This document shows, piece after piece, positions 43,400 to 64,000 of a stretch of 64,000 nucleotides of DNA. Position 1 is the first letter of the stretch. Every line of letters begins with the position of its first letter. This DNA comes from Streptomyces sp. ITFR-21 (GTDB lineage Bacteria > Actinomycetota > Actinomycetes > Streptomycetales > Streptomycetaceae), in NCBI RefSeq assembly GCF_031844685.1, contig NZ_CP134605.1, positions 2,624,001-2,688,000 of the forward strand, given 5' to 3'. The position numbers were made by a program, and so were the translations under genes. A model generated the notes under the pieces. It saw only the letters and a program-made list of their open reading frames with translations, searched no databases and was not told the DNA's origin.

Positions 43400-43894
43400 T
43401 CAGGAACAGCGCACGTCGAGGGCGGTCAGATACGTGCAGTCGACCGTCTCAGCGTTGTTCGTGGTGTCCGGGTCGGCCGCGGAGGCCGCTGTGATCGTCG
43501 CGGTGGCCCGGATGGTCAGTGCGAGGGTGACCGGGTTGATCGGCAGGGTGAACGTCCGGGACTGCGACGCGCCCGGCGCGATCGGCCCGAAGGAGCAGAC
43601 GGCGCTGCCCGGGTTGGTGGTGCAGGCGCCGCCGGACGCCGGGGTGAGGACGTCGGCGACCGCGGTGGTCACCCGGGCGCCGGACAGCGCGTCCGGGCCG
43701 TTGTCGGTGACCGTGACGGTGTAGAGGATCGAGGGGGTCAGCAGGGCGAACTGCGGGGTCGCGGTCAGGGTCACCGCCGCGTCCGCCGTGGCCGTGTCGG
43801 CGTGCGCCGCGGCCGGCAGGGCGAGCGTCGCCGCCGCCAGCAGCAGGGCGGGCGCGCCGGTGGCCAGGGCGCGGTTGCGGTGGGCGTGGGTCAT
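43400..43894 (-). CDS. Small secreted DUF11-type protein
   Basis: The 164-residue protein starts at ATG 43894 and has a signal peptide (APALLLAAATLALPAAAHA). The mature part is one DUF11-like beta-sandwich: PSILYTVTVTDNGPDALSGA, SFGPIAPGASQSRTFTLPI and a C-terminal ADPDTTNNAETVDC. Four or more cysteines may form disulfides. There is no anchor. It follows the NRPS gene by 64 bases on the same strand and might be cotranscribed, but a functional link to peptide synthesis is not supported. Confidence 0.75.
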   Translation of the reverse strand: MTHAHRNRALATGAPALLLAAATLALPAAAHADTATADAAVTLTATPQFALLTPSILYTVTVTDNGPDALSGARVTTAVADVLTPASGGACTTNPGSAVCSFGPIAPGASQSRTFTLPINPVTLALTIRATATITAASAADPDTTNNAETVDCTYLTALDVRCS

Positions 43895-43958
43895 CGGTCT
43901 CCTCGGGGAGGGGCGGCCGGGCGGCCGGGCGGCGCCCGGAGTCGGCGGGGCGGAGGCG

Positions 43959-54781
<10,823 letters not shown>

Positions 54782-54785
<4 letters not shown>

Positions 54786-57700
54786 TTCCCTCTCCCCCAC
54801 TTGTCCGTCAGCTTGCCGGCCAGCCGGTCCAGCTGAGCCTGTTTGATGGTGACCAGCGGCATGTCCGACGGGGTGAAGCCACCCGCGCCGGTGCCGCGGA
54901 CGTGCTCGACCAGGGCGCGCAGCACCCGCAGCCAGGTGTCCGCCATTTCCCGTACGTCCGGCTCAGGCAGCAGCTCCGGCAGCCATGACCACTGCGCGAA
55001 CAGCCGCGGCCCGGACGGCAGGTCCCGGGTGTGCGCGTTGAGCTCCAGTACGTGCGAGGCGGGCATGTCCGGGTCCTGGCTGCGCGGGGCGGGCGCGTCG
55101 AAGACGACCTGCCAGTCGCCGCCGGCCGCCGGGGCGGTGCCCGGGATCCGGCCCAGGTAGTTGAAGCCGATCTGCGGCGCGGTGTCGGTCCCGGCCAGCA
55201 CGTCGCGGGTCGCGGGGTTCAGGTACCGCAGCAGTCCGAAGCCCAGGCCCCGGCCGGGCACGGCCCGCAACTGCTCCTTGACCTGCCTCAGTGCGCGGTC
55301 GAGCGTGCTGCCCGGGATCCGCGCGGCGGTCAGCGGCGGCACCGGGCCGGGGTCGAGGCGGACCGGGAAGAGGCTGGTGAACCAGCCGACCGTCCGCGAC
55401 AGGTCCGCGCCGTCCGCGATCTCCTCGCGTCCGTGGCCCTCCAGGTGCAGCAGCAGTTCGGTGCGGTCGGAGAGCCCGCGGCGGGTGCGCCAGTCGACCA
55501 CCGCGAGCGACAGTCCGGCAAGCAGCACGTCGTTGACGCCCGCGTGGTACGCCGACGCCACCGTGGTGAGCAGCGGCCGGGTCCACTCCTCGGGCAGTTC
55601 GACCGTGTGCGTGGCCAGCCGCTGCGCGGTGTCCCGTGCCGGGTCCGGCGCGCGCCGGCCGAGCGGCGGATCGGGGGTGCGCGACACGTCCTGCCAATAG
55701 GGCAGTTCGGCGACCCGGCGGTCGGTGGCGGCGTCCGCGGTGAGCAGTTGCGCCCACCGCTTGAAGGAGGTCGCCGGCAGGGGCAGCACGTCCGCGCCGC
55801 CCGGCCGGTCCCGCGGGCCCACCGCGGCCCAGGCCGCGGGCAGGTCGGCGGCGAGCGTACGCCACGACACGCCGTCGACCGCCAGGTGGTGGACGACCAG
55901 CAGCAGCCGGCCGGAGCGGCCCGGCCCCGTGTCGAACCAGACGGCCCGCAGCACCGTACCCGCCGCGGGCGCCAGCGCCCGGCGGGCCGCCTCCGCCTCC
56001 CGGACGTAGACCGCCTCGGACTCGGCGGTGCCGAGTCCGGAGACGTCCACCCGGGTCAGCGCCGCCGCCGCGGACACCGCGCCCGCGTCCGGCACTTCCA
56101 GCGCGGGCCGGCCGCCGTCGGGATCCGCGGCGAGCCGCAGCCGCAGCGCGCCGTGGGTGTCCACCAGCGCCTGGAGTGTCCGCGCGAGACCGGCCTCGGT
56201 CGCGTCCGCCGGGGTCCGGAAGGTCATCGACTGGTTGAACCCGTCCTGCCCACCGGGCCGGTCCAGGAACCAGGTGACGATCGGCGTCGGTGGAACCGGG
56301 CCGGTGCCGGTGTCGGGACCCGCCGCCGGACCGGCCGTGAGCGGTGCCGCGACCCTGGCGATCCGCTCGGGCGTACGGTGCACGAACACGTCCTGCGGGG
56401 TGATCGCCAGGTCGGCGCCCCGTACCCGGCTGACGACCTGGATGGACAGGATGCTGTCGCCGCCGAGTTGGAAGAAGTCGTCGTCGATGGTGACCCGGTC
56501 CAACCCCAGCACCTCGGTGAAGACGCCGCAGATCGCCTCCTCCTGGGCGGTGCGCGGAACGCGCCCGCCGTCGGCGGCGCGTGCGGCGGGCCCGGGGGCG
56601 GGCAGCGCCTTGCGGTCGATCTTGCCGTTCGGGGTGAGCGGGAGTGCGGCGAGTTCGACGAACGCGGCGGGCACCATGTAGTCCGGCAGCGTCACCGCCA
56701 GCGCGGCCCGCAACTCCGCCTCGGACGAGCGGTCCTCGGTGCCGGTGAGGTAGGCGACCAGCCGTCGGTCGCCGGGCTGGTCCTCGCGGACCACCGCGCA
56801 GGCCGTCGAGATTCCCTTCTGCCCGGTCAACGCCGCTTCGATCTCGCCGAGTTCGATCCGGTATCCGCGCAGCTTGACCTGGTCGTCGACGCGGCCCACG
56901 TATTCCAGCCGGCCGTCGGTGTTCCACCGCGCCAGGTCCCCGGTCCGGTACATCCGGCTGCCCGGCGGGCCGAACGGGTCGGCGACGAACCGCCCGGCGG
57001 TCAGCGCGGGCCGCCCCAGGTAGCCGCGCGCCAGACCGGCGCCGGCGAGGTAGAGCTCACCAGTGACGCCCCGGGGAGCCGGGGCGAGGCGCCGGTCCAG
57101 GACGTACAGGCTCATGCCGTCCAGCGCCCGGCCGATGGGCGGCGCCACCTCCGACCGGTCGCCGGACCGGACCAGGTGCCGGGTGGCGAAGGTCGTCGTC
57201 TCCGTCGGGCCGTAGACATGGTGCACGGCGGTCCCGGGACAGGCGGCGGCCACCTTCTGCAACACTCCGGCGGCTGCCTTCTCCCCTCCGGCACAGACCA
57301 TCCGCAGACCCGCGAAGACGGCCGGGTCCGCGTCCGCCAGCGCGTTGAACAGCGCCGTGGTCAAGAAGAGCGCGCCGACCCCTTCGTCCCGTACCATCCG
57401 GGCCAGCGTCTCGGGACCGACCACGCCGGGCGGCGCCACCACGACGCGCCCGCCGGCCAGCAGCGGCACCCACAGTTCGAAGGTGGACGCGTCGAAGGCG
57501 TACGCCGAATGCATCAGCACCGCGTCGGAAACACCCTCGAACAACGTGTCCCGGGCCAACGCCAGCACATCCGCGTGCGTGACCGCGACCGCCTTCGGCT
57601 CACCCGTCGAACCCGAGGTGAACATCACGTACGCCAACCGCTCACCGCCGCCGACCGGCGGCAACTCCGCGCGGGGGAGCGGCTCCTGCTCGGACAATCG

Positions 57701-60700
57701 GCCGGCCGGGTCGAGTTCGAGCACGCGGATCCCGGCGACGGCCGCCTCCCGGACCCAGGCGTGGTCCCGCCACACCGCGTCCACCAGCAGCACCTGGACA
57801 CCCGCCGTACGGACCGCCTGCCGAATCCGCGCCACCGGCCACCGACCGTCCAACGGCACATACGCACCCCCCGAACGCAACGCGCCCAGGGACGCGACAA
57901 CGAGCCCCGGGCAGCGGTCCATCAGCACCGCCACCCCACCCTCGGGCCGCACCCCCCACCCCACCAGCACACCCGCCAGGTACTCGGAGTGCCTGTCCAC
58001 GTCCCGGTAGGTCAGCTCCACACCGGGCGCCCGGACCGCGACCGCCCCGGGGTTCCGGGCGGCGGCCTGCGCGAAGGCCGCGGGCAGGGAGAGATCCGTC
58101 GGCTCGTCGGCGCGGCCCCGGCCGAGGGCCAGCACCTCGGCGCGTTCGTCCGGGGCCAGCGCGGTGTAGCGGGTGAGCGGCCGGTCCGGGTCGGCGGTGA
58201 GCTGGGTGAGCAGGTGGGTGAACCGGTCGAGCAGCCGGGTGACGGTGGCGGGGTCGAACAGTTCGGTGGAGAACTCCACCGCGGTGTGCAGGCCGCCCGC
58301 GTCGGGCAGCTCGGTGAAGAAGAAGGTCAGGTCGAACTTGCTGACACCGTTGTGGCGTTGGATGACGGCGGCGTCGATCCCGGGCAGGTCGAGCCGGGCG
58401 GTCTGCCGGTTCTGGAGCGCCAGCATGACCTGGAACAGCGGCGACTGGTTCTGCGCCCGCACCGGGTTCAAGTCCTCCACCAGCCGCTCGAACGGCAGAT
58501 CCTGATGCTGGTACGCACTCAGATCCGCATCCCGGACCCGCCCCAGCAACTCCCGGAAAGTGGGGTCGCCGGACAGATCGGTGCGCAGCACCAGGGTGTT
58601 GACGAAGAACCCCACCAACTCGTCCAGCGCGTCATCCGTACGACCGGCTATGGGGGTGCCGAGCGGGATGTCGGTGTCACCGCCGTGCTGGTGCAACAGC
58701 AGGGCCAGACCGGCCTGGAGCACCATGAACAGACTGGTACCGGTATCCTGCGCCAGCCGCCGCAGCGCGCGGTGCGCGAGGGGATCGAGGGTACGCACCT
58801 CGGCGTCGCCCACGTGGGCGCTGATCGCCGGGCGCGGGTGGTCCTGCGGGAGCGCGATCTGCTCCGGCAGGTCCCGTAGCACCTCCCGCCAGTACCCCAG
58901 TTGCTCGTCGGCGACACCCTCCGCGTCCAGGAGCCGGTGCTGCCACAGGGTGTAGTCGGCGTACTGCACCGGTAGCGGCGCCCACTCCGGCGCACGCCCC
59001 TCCAGCCGGGCCCGGTACGCCGTGGCCAGATCCCGCATCAGCGGATCCAGCGACCACCCGTCCGCCGCGATGTGGTGAACCACCACCACCAGCGTGTGCC
59101 GGTCCACCGCCTCCCGGAACAGCCAAGCCCGCAACGGCAGATCAGCCGTCACGTCGAACGGCGTCCGCATGGCCTTCCGTACGCCCGCGTCGACCCACGC
59201 GCGGATCCCGTCGTCCGTCGAACCGCCGGGCGGGTCGGCCGACTCCACCTGGGGGGAGGCCGTTTCGGCGGGCAGGACCAGCTGGTGGGGGGTGCCGTCG
59301 GCGTCCGGGTAGACCGTGCGCAGCGTCTCGTGCCGTCCCACCACGTCGGCGAGTGCGGCGCGGAGTGCCGGCACGTCCAGAGCGCCCTCAAGGCGCAGGG
59401 TCAGCGGCACGTTGTAGGTGGCGTTGGGGCCCTCGAAGCGGTTGAGGAACCACAGGCGGCGCTGCGCGAAGGACAGCGGCAGCAGCTCCGGGCGGTCCGC
59501 GGCGGATATCCGGCGGCGCCCGTCACCCGTCGCGGTCAGCGCCGCGGCCAGCCGGGCCACCGTCGGGTGCTCGAACAGGTCCCGGATCGCCAACTCCGCG
59601 CCCAGCACCGTGCGGACCCGGCTGACCAGCCGCGTCGCCAGCAGCGAGTGGCCGCCGAGCTCGAAGAAGTCGTCGTCGGCGAAGACCTGTCGGACGCCGA
59701 GGAGGTCGGCGAAGATCCCGGCGAGCGCCTCTTCGCCCGGGGTGCCCGGGAGGCGGCCCTCCGCCGCGCCACCGGCGGCCGGGTCGGGGGCGGGCAGCGC
59801 GTTGCGGTCGATCTTGCCGTTCGGGGTGAGCGGGAGTGCGGCGAGTTCGACGAACGCGGCGGGGAGCATGTAGTCCGGCAGCGTCGTCCGGAGCGCGTCG
59901 CGCAGCCGCACGGGGTCGAAGGGCGCGCCGTCCTCGGTCCGGGTGAGGTAGGCGGTGAGCCGCCGGTCGCCGGGCCGGTCCTCCCGGAGCAGCACCGTCG
60001 CGCCACGGACCTCCGGCAGCGCCGTCAACGCGGCCTCGATCTCGCCGAGTTCGATCCGGAAGCCGCGCAGCTTGACCTGGTCGTCGACGCGGCCCACGTA
60101 TTCCAGCCGGCCGTCGGCGTTCCACCGCGCCAGGTCCCCGGTCCGGTACATCCGGCCGCCCGCGGGACCGTGAGGGTCGGCGACGAACCGCCCGGCGGTC
60201 AGCGCGGGCCGCCCCAGGTAGCCGCGCGCCAGACCGGCGCCGGCCACGTACAACTCGCCCGGCACACCGGACGGAACCGGCTGGAGGCGCCGGTCCAGGA
60301 CGTACAGGCTCATGCCGTCCAGTGGCCGCCCGATCGGCGGCACCACCTCCGACCGGTCGCCGGACCGGACCAGGTGCCGGGTGGCGAAGGTCGTCGTCTC
60401 CGTCGGGCCGTAGACATGGTGCACGGCGGTCCCGGGACAGGCGGCGGCCACCTTCTGCACCACTCCGGCGGCTGCCTTCTCCCCTCCGGTGCAGACCATC
60501 CGCAGACCCGCGAAGACCGCCGGGTCCGCCTCCGCCAGGACGTTGAACAGCGCCGTCGTGACGAACACCGACCCGAGTCCCTCGTCGGCGACGATCCGGG
60601 TGAGGGCGGCGGGCTCCAGTACGCCGGGGGGCGCGATCCTGATCCGCCCGCCGGCCAGCAGCGGCACCCACAGTTCGAAGGTGGACGCGTCGAAGGCGTA

Positions 60701-63700
60701 CGCCGAATGCATCAGCACCGCGTCGGAAACACCCTCGAACAACGTGTCCCGGGCCAACGCCAGCACATCCGCGTGCGTGACCGCGACCGCCTTCGGCTCA
60801 CCCGTCGAACCCGAGGTGAACATCACGTACGCCAACCGCTCACCGCCGCCGACCACCTCGGGCAGCGCGCCGGGCAACTCCGGTGCCCCCTGCGTCACAC
60901 AGCCGGCCGGGTCGAGCTCGAGTACCCGGATCCCGGCGGCGACGGCCTCGGCCACCCAGGCATGACCACGCCACACCGCATCCACCAGCAGCACCTGGAC
61001 ACCGGCCGTACGGACCGCCTGCCGAATCCGCGCCACCGGCCACCGCCCGTCCAACGGCACATACGCACCCCCGGCGCGCAGGGCGCCGAGCGACGCCACC
61101 ACAACTCCCGGGCAGCGGTCCATCAGCACCGCCACCCCGCCCTCGGCCCGCACCCCGCACCCGACCAGCACACCCGCCAGTGCGGCGGTCAGCGCGTCGA
61201 GTTCGGCGTAGGTGAGGGTGGTCGTGTCGTCCCGTACCGCGACGGCCCGCGGGGTGCGGGCCGCCTGCTCGGCGAAGACCTCCGGGACGCTGGGGGTCGG
61301 CTCCGGGCGGACCGCTGTCCGCCCGCCGAGGGCCAGGGTGTCGGTTCTTTCCTGATCGGTGAGGGCGGTGTAGTGGGTGAGCGGCCGGTCGGGGTCGGCG
61401 GTGAGCTGGGTGAGCAGGTGGGCGAGGCGGTCGGTGAGACGGCCGGCGGTCGCCGCGTCGAACAGCTCGGTGGCGAACTCGACGGCCACATGCAGACCGC
61501 CCGCGTCCGGCAGCTCGGTGAAGGAGAAGGTCAGGTCGAACTTGCTGACACCGTTGTGGCGTTGCAGGACAGCGGCGTCGATCCCGGGCAGGTCGACGCG
61601 GGCGGTCCGCTGGTTCTGGAGCGCCAGCATGACCTGGAACAGCGGCGACTGGTTGCGCGCCCGCACCGGGTTCAAGTCCTCCACCAGCCGCTCGAACGGC
61701 AGATCCTGGTGCTGGTACGCACGCAGATCCGCATCCCGGACCCGCCCCAGCAACTCCCGGAACGTCGGATCCCCGGACAGATCCGTCCGCAGCACCAGGG
61801 TGTTGACGAAGAACCCCACCAACTCGTCCAGCGCGTCATCCGTCCGACCCGCGATCGGCGTACCCAGCGGAATGTCCGTACCGGCCCCATGCTGGTGCAG
61901 CAACAGCGCCAGACCCGCTTGCAGCACCATGAACAGACTGGTACCGGTCTCCTGCGCCAGCCACCGCAACCCCTCGTGCAGCGAGCCGTCGAGCGTCCGC
62001 AGGTGCATCTCCCCGCGGTCGGCGGCAGTCGCGGGCCGGGGCCGGTCCAGCGGCAGCGCGATCTGCTCCGGCAGCCCCCGCAGCGTCTCCCGCCAATACG
62101 CCGACTGAACGGCCGCCACGCCCTGTTCACCGTCCAGCAGCTCGTGCTGCCACAGGGTGTAGTCGGCGTACTGCACCGGCAGCGGCGCCCAAGTCGGCGC
62201 GCGGCCTTGGAGTCGGGCCCGATACGCGACGGCCAGATCCCGCATCAGCGGATCCAGCGACCACCCGTCCGCCGCGATGTGGTGAACCACCACCACCAGC
62301 GTGTGCCGGTCCACCGCCTCCCGGAACAACCACGCACGCAACGGCAGATCAGCCGTCACGTCGAACGGCTCGGCCAGCACCCGCGCGACATGCCCGCCGA
62401 TGTCCTCCGCGTTCGCGTCGGTGACGCCGACGCGCGGTACCGCCCGCTCCGGGGGCAGGACCACCTGGTGCGGGACGCCGGCGCTCTCGGGGTACGCCGT
62501 GCGCAGCGTCTCGTGCCGCCCCACCACGTCGCCCAGCGCCGCCTGGAGTGCCGCGATGTCCAGCGGTCCTTCCAGGTCGACGGTCAGCGGCACGTTGTAG
62601 GTGGCGTTCGGACCCTCGAAGCGGTTGAGGAACCACAGCCGGCGCTGCGCGAAGGACAGCGGCAGCAGCTCGGGCCGGTCGAGGACACCCACCGTCGGCC
62701 GGGCGCGGCCGGTGCCGTCGCCGACGCGGGCCAGCCCGGCGACCGTCGGGTGCTCGAACAGCTCCCGCACCGACAGTTCCGCGCCCAGCACCGAGCGGAC
62801 CCGGCTGATCAGCCGCGTCGCCAGCAGGGAGTGGCCGCCGAGCAGGAAGAAGTCATCGTCCACGGAGACATCCGGCACGCCGAGCACCTCCGCGAACAGC
62901 CCGCACAGGACCTGCTCCCGCGGGGTGCGCGGCGCCCGGCCCGACGGTCCGGCGGTGCCCGTCGCGCCGGGTGCGGGCAGCGCGCTCCGGTCCACCTTGC
63001 CGTTGGGGGTGAGCGGCAGCGCGGGCAGTGCCACGAACGCCGACGGCACCATGTGCTCGGGCAGTACCGCCCCGAGCGCCTCCCGCAGCGCCGCGGCTTC
63101 GGGCAGGTCGGCGGCTCCGGAGCCTCCAGTGTCCCGGGTGTCTCCGGTGCCCGTCAGGTAGGCGACGAGCCGGCGGTCCCCGGGCCGGTCCTCGCGCACG
63201 ACCGCGCACACGGCACCAACCCCGTCCAAGGCGGCCAACGCCGCCTCGACCTCACCCAGTTCGATCCGGAAACCACGCAACTTCACCTGATCATCAGCAC
63301 GGCCCACATACTCCAGCCGGCCGTCCGCATCCCACCGCACCAGATCACCCGTCCGGTACATCCGGCCGCCCGCGGGACCGAACGGATCAGCAACAAACCG
63401 CCCCGCCGTCAGACCCGGACGCCCCAGATAACCACGCGCCAACGCCGGACCCGCCACATACAACTCACCCACCACACCCCGCGGAACCAACCCCAACCCC
63501 GCATCCAGCACGTAGAGCGCGCTGTTGATGACGGGCGTGCCGATCGGGACCGACAGGGGGCCGGAACCGGCCGGGTCCAGGGGGGCGCTGATGGTGGCGC
63601 AGACGGTGGTCTCGGTCGGACCGTACGCGTTGTGGATCCGGCGCCCGGGCGCCCACCGCCGCACCAGCTCCGGGGCCGACGCCTCACCGGCCAGGACGAT

Positions 63701-64000
63701 GCGAGCCCCGGCGAACGCCTCGGTGTCATACGGGGTGGCAGCGAGCACGGCCGGGGTGAGGGTCACGTGAGTGATGCCCTCCTTGGCGGCCAGCGCCGTC
63801 AGTTCGTGACCGGGCAGAAGGGTGGCAGGATCCGCGAAGACCAGCGCGGCACCATTGCCCAACGCCATCGCCAACTCCCAGAACGCGGCATCAAAACTCG
63901 GAGACGCCATCTGCAACACCCGGCTGGCACCCGACACCCCCAGCACCTCGGCATGCGTACGCACCAGACCCGCCACACCCCGGTGCGTGACCACCACACC
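54782..64000 (-). CDS. Nonribosomal peptide synthetase, partial, ending in an epimerase
   Basis: The gene enters from beyond the right edge, so its start is not in the window; 3072 or so C-terminal residues are seen. Order: partial A (from its A3 motif), T (Ser near 62838), C (62690-61330), A (61300-59950), T (near 59650), C (59510-58150), A (58100-56720), T of the LGGDSIL type (near 56460), then an epimerase ([17 protein letters not shown]). By-eye specificity codes are DAWTVAAVCK (Phe) for the partial A and DAFFCGVTFK for both following domains, which resembles Ile/Val codes. The epimerase should set the last residue to D. The peptide is passed to the downstream NRPS. Confidence 0.92.

Noticed and set aside
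43400..43894. DUF11 protein considered as a peptide cluster gene
   Set aside because: Only its position next to the NRPS supports this; the domain has no known role in peptide synthesis.

Overview
This window is a very GC-rich actinobacterial chromosome segment. Long GC-rich open frames, frequent GTG starts, purine-rich ribosome binding sites, ATGA-type gene overlaps and the gene families present (DUF5819/HTTM pair, DUF3494 protein, large TPR-CHAT protein, cysteine leader peptide, NRPS) point to a Streptomyces-like member of the Streptomycetaceae.

Left part (0-23.4 kb) is an accessory region rich in conflict and signalling families. A spermidine-synthase-like gene is followed by about 1.7 kb of decayed genes. 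Then come a macro-domain gene, a convergent vWA-PP2C-kinase operon (TerY-P-like triad 1), a RES-domain toxin gene with a frameshifted ParS/MbcA-like antitoxin, a 1861-residue TPR-CHAT protease-like gene, a secreted DUF3494 protein and a DUF5819/HTTM membrane pair. A second, divergent vWA-PP2C-kinase triad closes the region. In triad 2 the kinase gene ends at an A7 slippery heptamer; a -1 slip would join it to a RanBP2-type zinc finger that has no start codon of its own.

Middle part (23.5-39.3 kb): galE, a decayed pair of WxL/DUF916-type surface genes, then an operon on the minus strand with a leader peptide ending in Cys-Pro-Arg-Cys, an oligopeptide ABC transporter (binding protein, two permeases, fused double ATPase), an alpha/beta-hydrolase-fold protein lacking its nucleophile, an isopenicillin-N-synthase-like dioxygenase and a DUF427 protein. 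The leader suggests control by cysteine supply, so the operon may serve sulfur or peptide scavenging. A secreted multidomain alpha-1,3-glucanase-like enzyme (GH87 type) follows.

40.16-42.86 kb is a complete but non-autonomous Tn3-family element: 38-bp terminal inverted repeats, a perfect 5-bp target duplication, transposase remnants, an SDR oxidoreductase and a GlcG/HbpS-like gene as cargo, and a decayed tyrosine recombinase beside a possible internal recombination site.

Right part (43.96 kb to the window end) is a minus-strand nonribosomal peptide synthetase locus of two overlapping giant genes. The first runs off the window. Read N to C the visible modules are A(Phe-type)-T, C-A(aliphatic)-T, C-A(aliphatic)-T-E, then C-A(Asn)-T, C-A(aromatic-like)-T, C-A(Phe-type)-T and a terminal thioester reductase. 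This predicts release of a peptide aldehyde or alcohol with a Phe-derived C-terminus. Adenylation and condensation segments are near-identical between modules, which suggests recent recombination.

All calls rest on reading the sequence and knowledge of families; no database search was run.
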